DNA from: Circinella umbellata
Lineage: Eukaryota > Mucoromycota > Mucoromycetes > Mucorales > Lichtheimiaceae
Reading direction: 5' to 3'
DNA length: 64,000 nucleotides
NCBI GenBank assembly: GCA_025093555.1
Contig: JAIWNF010000026.1
Coordinates: forward strand, 124,001 to 188,000
A program made the translations under genes and the position numbers. Under the pieces are notes generated by a model, which was given only the letters and a program-made list of their open reading frames with translations, was not told where the DNA came from and searched no databases. Of this stretch, positions 10,803 to 24,275 are shown one piece after another. Position 1 is the stretch's first letter. The number at the start of each line of letters is the position of its first letter.

Positions 10803-11451
10803 ATGAAGAATAAAAGAAGATTGGATGAGCAAGATGACGATTTGGTCAATGTACTTAGACAACGTTTCAAACAAGATGAGAAACAAAAACAAATAAATGG
10901 TAAACTATTTTTCTCACTCTTTTTTTTTCCCTTTTATTATATTTGGAGAAGAACCTTAATATCAATAAAGGTCGCTATGAAAAAATTAATATGGCATACG
11001 GTTTTTTTTTTGATTTAGCGCAGCAAACGTTTGAAATACTGATGAACTCACAACGTCAACAACAACAAGAGCAGCAAAAACAATTGGATAGACAAGATGA
11101 ACCTTCTTATGTATTATTTAATAATCCAAATACACACAATACTTCTGAACAAGATGATAATACTCCATCATCATGTTATCGTTGTAACCGAGGAACTGTA
11201 CGTGGAAAATGTGGATTTTGTGAACATGGTATTTGTAGCGAATGCGCACATATATGTAATATATGTGAAAATGTATATTGTGGTGGATGTTCAACCATAG
11301 AGTAAGTATTAAGACACTGTGTGTGTGTGTAAAGAGAGAGATGTTTCAATTAGTATACGTATATGTTTATAAACTAATGGTGCTGTTATAATATAATAGT
11401 TATTCAACATCATTTGAAAAAGTATTTTGCTTATCTTGCAAGTCTGGATGA
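10803..11451 (+). CDS. Siva-like cysteine-rich zinc protein
   Basis: Exons 10803-10899, 11019-11301, 11400-11451 give a 143-aa protein. The N-terminal half is charged and Gln-rich and probably helical. The C-terminal half is a Cys cluster: CYRCNRGTVRGKCGFCEHGI, then CSECAHICNICENVYCGGCS, ending YSTSFEKVFCLSCKSG. This spacing matches the Siva family (human SIVA1 C-terminal B-box-like and zinc-finger modules, also ending in VLC..C). In animals Siva is linked to apoptosis and TNF-receptor signalling; the function in fungi is unknown to me. The frame only closes with both introns removed. The fold call is by Cys spacing and the flanking FEKV-C pattern. Confidence 0.75.
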
Positions 11452-12037
11452 AAAAAGAGAGAGACCTCGAGAGTAGTGTTTCTCTTTCGCTTTATTGTTT
11501 GTAAATATGATTATTACACCATTCATCCATCGATCTATTCATTCAATTTAGACCATATTCTTGTAAAGAAAAAAAATGGAAAGTCATATGTATATCAAAT
11601 TTATTTATATATAATGTATGTGCGCGGGAAGAAAAGAGAAAGCATATAGGACTGTTTCATAATGATTAAATAAGAAGGATAGGAAAAGGTAATGAATGAA
11701 TAGAATTTGGAATGATTACGTATAGGAAAAAATATGAACGAGTGGGATGGGCATAAGGATTTGTTAATGATAGTATAAATGTATTTATACGGGATGGATA
11801 GACTGCAATGGTAAAAATATTGTATATATAGAAAATGGTGTGGAATATTGTAATGATAATAATGACTAGGAATACCTATGTCCTTTAGGTGAAAAAAGAA
11901 AATATAAATATAAAAGACATGTGCCTCTTTTTCGACTTGCTAAATATCTCGTAGGCTGATCTAGGCAGGCAAAAATCCAATACTTGGGAGCAAGAGATAT
12001 GGATGTTCGGAAAGCAGAATTTCGACTTGATTGAGCA

Positions 12038-12082
<45 letters not shown>

Positions 12083-12148
12083 AGGAAGAGGAACATCATC
12101 CACTTTTTGTGTTTTTTTTTCTTGCTTTTGAATCTATAAATCATGAAG
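11452..12148. other. Intergenic between convergent Siva-like and kinase genes
   Basis: The 3' regions of two convergent genes. An (AT)n microsatellite at about 12041-12078 is the only structured feature. I see no coding sequence. Confidence 0.6.
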
Positions 12149-13814
12149 CTATGTGTTCTTTTTTTTATCAATCATCCATGGATGAGCCTATATAATAGTA
12201 TGGATAGTATAATTAATATACACTTATCAGGATGTCTATATATATATATGAATACTATATCTCTTTATTATTACCTTAATTTCTTCCATAGTGATACGTT
12301 CGAAAGGATTTTTTCTGAGCATCTTATTCAAAAGATCAGTAAGATTAGGATCAATATTTTTTGGGTGGTCAATGCTAATAGATTAAATATACTTTGATTA
12401 ATAACAACAAAATAGAAAGGTCTCTGATAAAAAGTCATATTTATATATCAAAGTAATTTACTTTTTGTTTCGGATTTCATCGTAAAGTTCCAAAAGACTC
12501 GGCTTTTCAAATGGTAATTGACCATAACAAAGACAATACAAGGTGATACCCATGGACCAGATATCTGTGGCAGTTGGAGGTGGGGGTTCTAGTTGTTTTT
12601 GCTTAATATCACGACGGCGCAAAAGTTCAGGGGCCATAAATGCAGGAGTACCAGCCGATGTTGTAGAAGGTAAAGGATATGTTTCGTCAATATGAATTGC
12701 ACTGCCAAAATCAATTACTTTGATTGTATTATTGCGAGTCAAAAGTAAATTATCAGGCTTAATATCTATGATGATAGTATAAATATATATCTCGAATAAG
12801 TTTTTTATGCCTGATATGTAAATTATTATAAGTAGTAATTTTATGTGCGCACATACCTCTATGAACGAATCCTTGTTCATGTACTAAAAATAGAGTTGTT
12901 GGTAAATGTTTATTGTTGTTAATTCACATGATGTCATTGCTTACATATAAAGTAAAAAAAAAACATTACTTACAGTAATCAATAGCATTGACCAATTGAC
13001 TAAAATAGTCATGGCATTGAACTTGAGAATAAGGTTTGACAGTTGTGTTAAATGCAGTAATATCCATGACGGCACCTTTTTCTGCCTTTTCCATGACTAA
13101 TAATAGATGATTATATGAGAAATGAGTTAATATAAAAATAAGATTAATAGCCATAAGAAACCTTTTTAGATTATTTAGATTATTTTTTAACCTACCAAGA
13201 TAGATTGAATCACTTTCAGGATCATCAATAGCTTGGACAAATTGTATAATATTTGGATGATCAAGGAGTTTTAAAACTTTGATTTCATTGACGGTAGGTG
13301 TAATCGCAACACGTCGACGTTTATTTCGTTGTTCATCATCTTCTTTTGAGCCAAGAGATTCTTGTCCTGATGTTACACCAAGACCAAAACAAGGTCGTGG
13401 ACCTGTTAGACGCAGGAAATCGTTTTTCTGTTGACGTTGTAAACGTGATTTACTCAATTCTTTGATCGCCTGTATAACGATGGCCAAAAATAAACAATAA
13501 AATTAAGGTTATTAGAATATGTCTTACTGTTGTATAATTTATTAACACTTTGACATACATAAATTATTTAGTTAGAAACTTACATATTGAGTATTTGTTT
13601 TTTTATCAATAGCAAGATGTACTACACCTGTAGATCCACTGCCGATCTCACGAAGTAAACGATATTGTTGAACATAACGTCTATTTGTACTAATAACTTC
13701 CGATAATGAACGTCGGTGATGACGTCTTTTTTGTTGCTTTCCATCACTATCTTCATGATGATGTTTCCAAGGTCGATGAAATTGAATTCCAGTTGTATTA
13801 AACCAACGTGCCAT
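12149..13814 (-). CDS. CaMKK/SNF1-activating-type Ser/Thr kinase, catalytic domain only
   Basis: Exons: 13584-13814, 13196-13469, 12974-13096, 12857-12883 (27 nt), 12462-12765, 12275-12374, 12149-12187; 365 aa. Kinase motifs in order: glycine loop EIGSGSTGVVHLA, catalytic Lys in YAIKEL, an inserted GPRPCFG segment resembling the RP insert of CaM-kinase kinases, NEIKVLKLLDHPNI, LHEQGFVHRDIKPDN, VIDFGSA, GTPAFMAPE, DIWSMGITLY and HPWM. This combination points to the CaMKK / yeast Sak1-Tos3-Elm1 / fission yeast Ssp1 group, which phosphorylate AMPK/SNF1 activation loops. The protein ends 8 residues after HPWM, so the usual C-terminal autoinhibitory or calmodulin-binding tail is absent. The N-terminal ~50 residues are His/Arg-rich. 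Confidence 0.9.
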
Positions 13815-16010
13815 TTTTATTTTATTGTTGTTGTAAAAGTTGTTATTGTTAAAAAGTAAATCAAGTAATTGTAAAGAAAAAAAAGAAGAAAAAAAATGAA
13901 AAAAAAGGCTCCTTTTTATATACTCAAAATTTCTAATTTTATTTTTTTCTTGGTTATTTGTGTGTGTGGTGACACTCAATCTGTCCAAGACGCTGGGTAC
14001 CCCCTCTCCATAAATAATTTTCATTTCTCTTGGCTGTTTTAGGATTTTTTCCTTATTTGGTCCGGTACCGATTGCCGTTAATACCAAATAATTTAATACA
14101 TACAATTGCGTCAGTGTACATAACAAGACGGTTATTTTTATATAATTCAAAATTTCTTTTTAAAGTTACCGATCAGTTCTATTTTTCTTCTACAGCTGGC
14201 GACGCAAGTTTTGTTTATATTACTTTTTTTTCCTTTGGATCATTTTGAGAAGGGGGTTAGTAGATGGGGGAATGAATATAGGAAACAATAACCCATAAAT
14301 ATTTAATACCAATTTTTTTTAGCTTCACGTGAAAAATATCTTTTTGGTTTCTATGCAGCCTAATGATTTGTTTCTTTTTTTTACATTTTGCGCGTGATTT
14401 TTTTTTTTTTGATTCAAGTAACTTACCTTTTTACCCATCAAACACCAGCTTTTTCTGCCCCTGTCTTATCCTTTTTGATATTTTGCTCGGCGATGCTTCG
14501 ATCTGTGACACTTATACGTGTCATTCATTGGTAATTCCAACGTTATGTTTTTTTCCTTGATCTTTTTTTATCAAAACACCTTCTATACAATGGGACCTCC
14601 TTATTGTGTATAGTTAAAAAAAGAATTATCAAACATGTATTATATAATTTTAGTTTATGTACAAGCGAACAAATTTTGATGCGAGACAAATATACTACTT
14701 ACGTTTAATGATAATAAGAATGACAATAACCGTTATCATGATTTCTTTTTTTTTCAATTTATTTCTTTTACTTGGTTGTTATGATACGTTAAGAGATAAT
14801 TTTTTCTGAATGGCTCATAATAATAATCATTTTTTTAATATGATATACCTATAAATATGACTCTTGCATATCTACTATGTCTGTTGTATATAACATAAAC
14901 AAACGCTCGTGCGTGGATTGCCGGAAATAAAATTATCCTTACCATTATCTCCCTTATCATTTTTTTTCTATAATAAATGTATCTAGCTTGTATTATGCTT
15001 GATTCTAAAACATATTTCCATGGATTATTCTTTGATTATAACAAGAAAATGGTCAAAATTATATTATATTGATTTTTAAATAATTTTAATAATATTTAGC
15101 AATTATCTTGGCATATTAAAAAAAAGCCTATCCCTTGATTTATGTAACGTACAGTCCATTATATACTAAGAGATGTTGGAATGATGAGTGAGAGAAATCT
15201 CTAATATAATGGTGGTTATTGTATTCCTATAGTGATATAAAACAAATCTATTATTAATCACTTTTTTTATTGTCACATTGTTACTGTCTTGCATTCTTTG
15301 AGTTTTAGTAACGACGCATACAGCAACAGGATAATTATAGCTGGCTAACAGCATCTTATAAAACATATTATATAAGTATGACTTTAAGTGTCTTTCTTTC
15401 TTCTCCTTTTTTTTTACTGTCTTAATGTACATCTTAGATGGGACAAAAGGGTCAACCTTAGCAATTCGTAGTTTCAGCTCTGAAGCGTTATTATGGGTAG
15501 TATATATTCAACCCAGTGATTCTTCAATTATAGATATAAGCACTGGATATCAAATTTACAAAAGCACCTTTTTTTCATGGATAAGGTTATACATAGTATG
15601 TGATAATTTAAATTCGATTATAATGTTACTTTTGTATATTTTATATATGTAGCGTATTATAGATGACCATAAATTTGGTATCTCTAAATTTGAATAATTT
15701 GTTGCACAAGTTACTTTATTATTTATCATTTGTAAAGATAATTACAACAAACTCGAATAAAACTATTTTTTTTTTGTCTAATAAATCAGTCTCTAATCCA
15801 TTAAATATCTGTTGCAGTTATAAGCATTATGTTTTAGCATACTCCGCTAAAATTTTAAACCTTCCATGTTTTTTGATTAAAAAAAAAGAGCAGCAAGCCA
15901 TTGACTAGTTTTTTTCTTTCTTTTTTTTACAGAAACTAAAAGCACCCACACACCCACACAAATATACTTGATAACCCCCACTCTTTTTTTTTTCTAAACT
16001 CTAAAGTATA
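13815..16010. other. 2.2-kb intergenic region between divergent kinase and ELP1 genes
   Basis: Upstream regions of two divergently transcribed genes. AT-rich with long T runs near both starts. Around 15430-15560 the composition is slightly more balanced, with phrases such as CCCAGTGATTCTTC and AGCACTGGATAT that could be a decayed short element. No gene is supported. Confidence 0.5.
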
Positions 16011-19000
16011 ATGCGCAGTCTTGAGCTCTTAGCGCACGAATCAGCAAGGATCGGCACTGTCGATAGTAGATCGCGTTCATTTTTAGCTAGTGATCCAGAA
16101 AATAATGTTGTCTATACCGCGTTTGAAGATAATGCTTCGTGTATTCGAATCTCGGTCAATGGAGTTACACCCGACGATCCATCTACATTTGTGGAAATTG
16201 CACGAATCCCGGTTGAAAAACAACAATCTTCAGAAACTTTTTCGAGTAGTATTGTTGGATTTACTTTTTTATCGGATCAACAAGTCGCTTGTTTAGCTAC
16301 ACGAAATGGTGACATTATTCTTGTTAGTAAAGAACGTTTTGACAATGGTGACGAAGCTGTAAGTATTTATATTCTTACTTATTTTTGAGCTTTTTTTTTT
16401 TAACTAGTTCAATTAATTAATTTTTTAAAAAAATATTAGATTGAAATCGTTGGTTCTGTCGATACTGGTATTTGTGCCATGGCATGGAGTCCAGATCAAG
16501 ATCTTGTTATTTTGGTAACAGGTAAAGAAAGACATAACCATAGCAACGTAATATGATTTTGAAGCTACTACAGGATAATAATTATATATAATCATATAAA
16601 TAGGAACAAAGAATGTATTGGAAATGACACAGGACTTTGATACTATTACCGAGTTTCCATTACACGTTGAAGAAGAAGGAGAAGGAGTTCAACATAGTGT
16701 TGGATGGGGTAAAAAAGAAACACAGTTTCATGGACGAGCAGGAAAGCAAGCAGCACTTAACAAAGTAGATACAACACAATTTACTGTTTCCGAAGATGAT
16801 GATCAAATTCCACGTATTGCATGGAGAGGCGATGGCAGCTATTTTGTTTGTTCGGATATTGATCCTCGAAAATGTAATTATTGGATTCGGTTGGGTCGAA
16901 AGAGGAAAAAATCTCAAGTACTAAATTAATTTTGTTTTTACTCACTTTATTAATTACTTTCTTTATCATTTAAAAATCATAGCTGCTCGTGTGGCACGTA
17001 TATATAATCGTGAAGGTATTTTGCAAAATACAAGTGAACCTGTTGATCGTTTAGAACATGTACTAGATTGGAGGTAAAGAAAAAAAGATAAATACTACGT
17101 TTACTTTGGATGAATAAAGAATTGAAAGGGATTTTGTTTATTCATTTATTTTTTATGTAATATATTTAGACCATCAGGCAACCTTATTGTATCGAGCCAA
17201 CGTCTTCCTCATCGTCATGATATTGTATTCATTGAACGAAATGGTCTTCGACATGGTGAATTTACACTTCGAGAAAAAACTAACCACAAACTCTTAGAAG
17301 TATCGTGGAATGCGGATTCAACAGTACTTGCAATTTGGTTAGAAGCTGAAAATCCAGTAACTGGAAAATTCCAAAAAACGGGTACGTTATTGTTTTTTCC
17401 CCTTTATTTTGCTTCTATATAAACAAAACAAAATAATCTGATAACTTTATTATTTTATATTTTGTAGTGCAACTTTGGACATCCAATAATTATCATTGGT
17501 ATATGAAACAACATATCGTGTGCATGGATGGAAGCGATATCACTGGTTTCCATTGGGATGTGGAAACTCCATTACGTGCACATATTATGACTAGCTGTAA
17601 GTTATATATATACATCTAAAAGAGTTATTATTTATTATTGATAAAAAAGATAGTAACAAGATTATTTAACGAATAAACATTTTCTGACTTTTTTTAGCTG
17701 GTCATTATCATCGATATGGTTTTGCTTGGGATGTACTTACAAGTACTTCTATTGCTGAAGACAATGCTGGATATGTAGCTGTGATTGATGGAGGTGAGTA
17801 AAAAGAGTAGCAATAGTCATAATAAATGGGGAAGGGTTTTATTAACAAATGTTGATTATGTAATAGCTTCGGTTCTCTTAACTCCATTTTCATATCAAAA
17901 CGTACCTCCACCTATGAGTGCATTATCACTTACTGCAAACAACAATGTTCAGCAAGTTGCTTTTGGTCCAGAAAGTTCAGGAACTCAAATGGCTGTTGTT
18001 ACAAATGAATCTATTCAATTATTCCAAGTTCCTGTCAATGCTCGAGGTGAAACGAAACAAATTGGAACTTTTGCTTTATCGAAGTATGTTTTATGGGGAA
18101 AAACCTAGTAGGAGAAAGTAAATAATAATAATAACAATAACTTAAATCGCCAATATTTTTTCAACCAACTATAGACCTTCTGAAGAAGATTCAACAACAC
18201 ATTCAGTACTTCGCCACTTATGTTGGATTAACAAGGATAAGGTTGCTTATGTTCAATATGATGAACATGAAGAAGCAGATATGTTGTATTTGGCCAAATT
18301 TTTGGAAACAGAAGAAAAATTACAAGTGCTAAGTACATCTTCGTTAGGCAAAGGTGTCGGAAGACTTTATTATAATACAAGCTATAATGATCTCATCGTA
18401 GAATCTATGGATGGAACTGTACGAAGAGGTAAAAAAAAATAGATTCTTCATTATCTATCTTATGCTCTGAATGAAATATGAGAAAATTCTTTTTTTTTAC
18501 TAACTTATTAATTTTTTGGATATGACAGTTGATATCTCGGAGGATGCTAGTCAACCTGAATTTTCTAATGCTGTTATATTACCTAGTTTTTGTCCATGGA
18601 TCGCCACAGCTCGTATTGACAATAAGTCCGAGAATCCAGAAGTAAGTAATTAACATTAATAATACAAGCTACAACAAGTTTTCATCAAAAGAAACTAACT
18701 TTTATATAATTATGATATAGTTTATGGTTGTTGGTCTTACAGAACGTGGCAAACTTTATGCCAATGATCGATTATTATCCGGAGAATGTACTTCTTTCTT
18801 TTTACGTAATGATTGGTTGGCTTTGACTACTACTAGTCATACAGCACGATTTTTGCCTTTGGACGTTAAATATGATGGTGAGGATATGAGTTAATATATC
18901 TATAACAATAGATGAATGGAAAGAAATAATAATTTTATTAACTTGCTACTGTTTTTATATTATTAGACTTCAAACTTTCAGACAATGCTCCTGATGCACA

Positions 19001-22000
19001 TGATGAATCCTATCGACGTGTTGAACGAGGTGCTAAAATCGTATTGGCAACTCAATCTAAACCATCTCTTATTCTTCAGGTAATATAATATATTGGGCTT
19101 TCGCATAGATATATATGTACATGATTAAAAAACTGATCCTATTTCTTTTTTTTACTAGATGCCCCGAGGTAACTTAGAAACAGTGAATCCACGAGCATTT
19201 GTTTTGGCACAAATTCGTGAAGATTTGAAAAAGTAAATATTTAGAACTTTTATCTCCCTTTCTGAAAAGAATGAGACGAATAATTCATCATTCAATTTTC
19301 TAACTGTATTTTCTATTTATATTAGCCTTAACTACCGTTCTGCATTTATTGCTTGCCGTAAGAATCGTATTGATTTGAACGTTTTATGCGACGAGAATCC
19401 TGAATCATTTTATGAAAACATTCCACGGTTTATTGAACAAGTTCCGGAAGTCGAGTATCTTAACCTCTTTTTATCCGGCCTAAAGTAAGTGAATTACAAT
19501 ATATATGTATAACATGAGTTGGTGTAATTTAATATGTTAATATTTAAATGTATGAATCAGGAACTTTGATACTACAAAGACATTGTATCGTCATGGTGCC
19601 GAATATAAACAAGAAAACTCGAGGTAATAAAAACGTTTTAATATATATATATATATCACAATGGAAATGAAGAAAAAACTCAAAGAAAACTAATGTGGTT
19701 AAATTTATCTATATAGTATTGAGAATAAGGTCAACAAGATTTGCAAGGCTTTCCGTGATGTTCTTATGGAAAAGGGTCGTGATCAATATATCCAATCCAT
19801 TCTTTCAACCTATGTTAAAAGCAGTCCTCCAGAATTGGAATCTGCTTTGCAACTTTTGGTCGATATTAAAGGTTTGTATCTTTTATTTTTTTGCTGTTGT
19901 TATCGAATAAAATGGTTATATATATAGTAGATAGTGATATTCTAAAATAAATTAAATATTTATCCACTTTTTATAGAACAAAATGCCAATGAAGCAGAAG
20001 AAGCACTTAAATACACAATCTTCTTATGTGATGCCGATCGTTTATATGATGTTGCCCTTGGCATGTATAACTTTTCACTTGTCTTGATGGTAGCTCAACA
20101 AGCACAAAAGGTAAAATTTCTTTTTTCTCTCCCTCTTTCTTGGATGGTATAGCCTTATTCATCTTCTTTGCTATTTTTCATAGGATCCTAGAGAATATTT
20201 ACCATTCTTGCAAGAATTACAAAAATTAGAAAAGTTTTACCAACGCTTCCGTATTGATGACCATTTGAAACGTTATGCATCAGCCTTAAAGAACTTGAGT
20301 TTGGCGGGTGATGAACATTTTGATGAACTTGTTGATTATATGCGTAAGCATACTTTGTATTTAGTTGCACTTGAAGAATATGCAAATAAACCACAACAAA
20401 AGAAGGTTATTCTTGATGCTTATGGTGATCATCTTTGTGAAACCAATGGCTATGGTGAAGCTGGTATAGGTAAAGTATTACTTAGAGGGTTAAAGTTTTG
20501 CTTCTTTTTTTTTCAGTGATTTTGATATACTCACATTATTTTTACATGTATAGTTTATCAAATGTGTGATCAAAATACCAAAGCATTGAATGCTTATCGT
20601 GTTGCAAGCGCATGGCGCGAAGTTTTCTCATTGGCTAAACAATTACAATATTCTACTGAAGATATTCAAGGATTAGCATATGATGTCATTGGTACGGGAG
20701 AGAAACTTCTAGCATATTATTTAAAGTTAACATGTTTATTTACTTTGTTTTCTTTCATTTTTTATTAGAGAGCCTTAAGGAAAAGAATCGCTATCAAGAT
20801 GCTGCAACTGTTGCTATCGATTATGGAAAGGTAATATATATAAAATGGCTTAAAAATATATCTGTGATTCTTATCATATTTTAAAATTTAGGATATCGAA
20901 GAAGCTGTTGATTGTTTATTGAAGGGTAGCCATTGGCAAGAGGCTCTTCGTGTGGTACGTTATATTTTTTTAAACCTTTATGAATAAAGTAATGCTAAGC
21001 GATCAAGCTGATTTTTTTTGTATATTAGAGCCGAACACATGATCGTGTCGATCTTATCGAAACACACGTCGATCCTGGCTTATATGAAGGTATATATTAA
21101 TATATATATATTGTCGAAATAAACTAAATTTACTAAATGAATCTTTTACCTTGTGACATGGGAAATATAGGTTATACTCAATCCGAAGAAGATCTAGATA
21201 GTATGATTGCTCAGTTCAATAAACAGAAGAATCGATTGAAAGAACTTCGCGAAACTAAGCCTGATCCTGGTAAGAATAAAAATCAAATTACGTTGTAAAA
21301 CTGTATGCATTATTAAAAACTATATATTTATACATATACAAATATGATAGAGGAAAATCTTCCTCATGACGAAACACTTGACAACATTGACATGTTCTCT
21401 GATACTACATCCATGTACAGTCAATTTACGCGATATACACAAGCAACTTCTCGAATCTCGACTGTTTCTTCTGTTTCATCTAAATCTAGTCGGTATGTAT
21501 TATCCTAATAGAATTTACTAATAATGTGTATGAAGAGGAGGAAATAAAAATTCGATAACAACAATTAGCTGACTGAGACTTGAAACATATTTCTTTAGTA
21601 AAACTTCTAAGCTTCGACGAAGAGAACAACGTAAACGTGAAAAAGGAAAGAAGGGTACCATTTATGAAGAAGAATATTTGGTTAGCTCGTTGCGAAAACT
21701 GGTTGAACGTGCTAGTAACCTGCAAAGTATGTGTTTTAACAAAAGAAAAATATTGCTGTCCTCGAAGCAAAAACCATTATAATTAACTTTTTTCTTTTAC
21801 TTCTTTGTTTACTTTCATTAGATGATATGCATGATCTTTTACGTGCATTGATTCCTTTTGGATACGTTGAAGAAGCACGAATGTTACAAGCTAAATTTAA
21901 ACAATATCTTATTGACATGAAGGCAGCAGTACCAGAAATTTTCGTTCCATTACAGTTGGCACCTGGAAGGGTAAATGAAAAAAAAAAAAAGAAATACTTG

Positions 22001-22157
22001 CATAATGAATGTATATATATTTGAACTAAATTTTTTTTTACTTTTATATTTATTACAGTATGCTACTGTCGAAGAATTACAATCTGCACAACAACCTGTA
22101 GAAGTAGAAAAACCGAAGATTGCTGATGTAGATTGGAGCGTTCAACTTTTGGAATAA
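16011..22157 (+). CDS. ELP1: Elongator complex subunit 1 (ELP1/IKI3)
   Basis: Largest scaffold subunit of Elongator, which makes cm5U-type modifications on wobble uridines of tRNAs. 27 coding exons: 16011-16358, 16440-16521, 16604-16873, 16983-17073, 17170-17381, 17468-17596, 17698-17793, 17867-18083, 18175-18428, 18529-18641, 18721-18877, 18967-19079, 19159-19232, 19326-19484, 19561-19623, 19717-19871, 19977-20110, 20184-20469, 20554-20691, 20769-20830, 20892-20954, 21029-21089, 21171-21269, 21351-21492, 21599-21726, 21822-21970, 22059-22157. The product is 1297 aa, close to the human protein. The N-terminal WD40 region includes [15 protein letters not shown] and [15 protein letters not shown]. 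The C-terminal half is a helical TPR-like region with [16 protein letters not shown] basic stretch near residue 1175 ([16 protein letters not shown]) matches the conserved tRNA-binding/NLS region. Every phase checks. Confidence 0.96.
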
Positions 22158-22374
22158 AAAAAAGAGAGGACAACAAGTCAACAACAATAACAACCACAAA
22201 ATTTAACTGTATAATAATACCTTTCATCCTCTTTCTTTGTAATAATTTTTTTAAAGATATTTCAATTAAAAAAAAAGTAATTAGTAGAACCACTATTTTG
22301 TTTCATCTTTTTTTTTTCCCAACGAAATATTGATATTTGTGTTTATATTATCATTTAAAATGAATCCTTTTTAT

Positions 22375-24275
22375 TTAGTTTTGATGAGTATTCGCATGGA
22401 TAATTTTTGCTTTTTCAAATCCATTAAATGTCGTGGCAGCAGTAGCTGTATAGGCACCAAAATTTTCAATGTAAAGCCAATCACCCACGTTTAATTCTGG
22501 TAGTTGTACATCACTGATAATACAGTCAAGTGAACAGCCTGTGGGTCCCCAGATTGTACATGTGTATTTTCCCCCTTCATCTTCTTTCAATTGACGACCA
22601 TAGAAGTATTCACCATTTTTTCTAAGTACTATATAATACATAGCGTCCCGACGTTTTTTTTTTTTTTTTTTTTTTTTTTACATCAGTGACCTAAACAGAC
22701 GAGTTCCACGTTATTTTAACATAGACTATAAACATAATATTTACCTTTAAAACTTAATTTTATTTTATCAAGGCTAGGCATTAAAAATGACCCATAAAAT
22801 CCATCATTAAGGTAGTCTAATATATATGTAAAATAAGAACATGACATACAATATATATGTCATTCGATAACTAGAAATCATGATAAATCAAATAAAAACT
22901 TACACATGTACTTTCGATTCTTGTTTTCTTGATCTATATTATCACTACTATCATCATTATTATCTTCTTCTACCGTACGTCGTCCAACAATACCGACACA
23001 AAGTGTGTATGCTGGTCCCCCAACATAATATCGTCCTGGTTCAGCAATTACTCTAACATTTTTGGATGGAAACATTTCATCCACAGCTGGGCCAAGTACA
23101 GCTGCAACCTTTTCAAAGGTCGTACCGTGAACAACAGTTGATTCATTGAATCCTCCACCAACGTCTAATAAGTCAAATGTATAACCTAATGCTTTGGCTT
23201 GATCAAACACATGACGTGCACGAACTACTGCATGATAAAATGCTTTTGCATTTGTACATCCACTTCCTACATGAAAGCTAAATATAATATGATAACAATG
23301 TGTAGAAATAAAAATAATAATTCATTAGTTATCAAGGTTTTCTGCTGACGTATAAGGATTCAAAAAAAAGATTATTTATTGTTATTTTAAAATGTAGGAG
23401 AAACATGTTACCTAACGCCAACAACATTTAACTTTAACTCTTTTGCAAGTTGCAATAATGATTCAATTGATTTCAATGGTGCTCCGTATTTACGACCCAA
23501 AGGTATTGCGGAATGTGTATCATCTACTAAAATTCGCAACACTAACTTTGCTTTCGGATATATTTCATTTATCTTGTAAAGCTCTTCTTTACTATCAAAT
23601 GTCATTAAGGATATATTATTTTGTGCCGCATAATGTAGAAATGATGGTTGTTTGGTAGGTTGAGCGTAAATAATTTGGTTTACATTAGCCCCTGAATTTA
23701 TCACTTGTTGCAGCTCAGTCTTGCTTGCACAGTCGAAACCAACGCCCAATGATGCCAAATATTTAATAGCTACTGGATCTGGATTACATTTGACGGCTAC
23801 ATATATATAGAGAAAAAATAAAGATAAAGAATATTAATCAATGTATACATACGTCAATAATCTAAATTGTAAACAGAAAGAGAAAACGAGTATAAATGCT
23901 ATAATAAATTAATTTACCATAAAAAGGTTCGATGCGAGGTAAGAGAGATTTCCATTTCAAATGTTGACGATGGAGTTCTCCCAAGTCTCCAACATAGAAT
24001 GCATTATCCAAGTCATCAAAAACATCACTATCGAATGACAAACTTTTGGCAAGGCGTTGCTTGATTGCTTCTTCTACATTCTTGGCATATGTAGAAGTAG
24101 TAGTACTGATGTTACTTTTTTTTCTTGTTTCTTGTTGTTGTTTAATAGCAGTGGGTAAGGAAGCAGTTTCTTTTTTATTATTAGAATAATTATTACATCC
24201 CCGGTTATATGTTTGATTATCGTGGTTATTCTGTAACGAATGAAAGTTTTCTAGTAGTGCCTTATTGTTGAGCAT
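22375..24275 (-). CDS. Ornithine decarboxylase-like PLP protein with altered catalytic loop
   Basis: Fold type III PLP decarboxylase family; ODC makes putrescine. Exons: 23918-24275, 23412-23796, 22904-23277, 22745-22816, 22375-22628; 480 aa. N-terminal ~65 residues are Asn/Gln-rich, then FYVGDLGEL. Conserved landmarks: PLP lysine in YAVKCNPDP (Lys ~122), GVGFDCASKTE, FHVGSGC, LLDVGGGF, AEPGRYYV, LNDGFYGSF (substrate-binding Asp kept) and the C-terminal NFGAYTATAATTFNGF. The loop that in eukaryotic ODCs reads GPTCDGLD, with catalytic Cys360 and substrate-binding Asp361 (human numbers), reads GPTGCSLD here (residues ~424-431). The region after YGSF is also divergent (LMPSLDKIKL). It may be a diverged or non-decarboxylating paralogue, for example antizyme-inhibitor-like. 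It is convergent with ELP1, 217 bp away. Confidence 0.88.
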
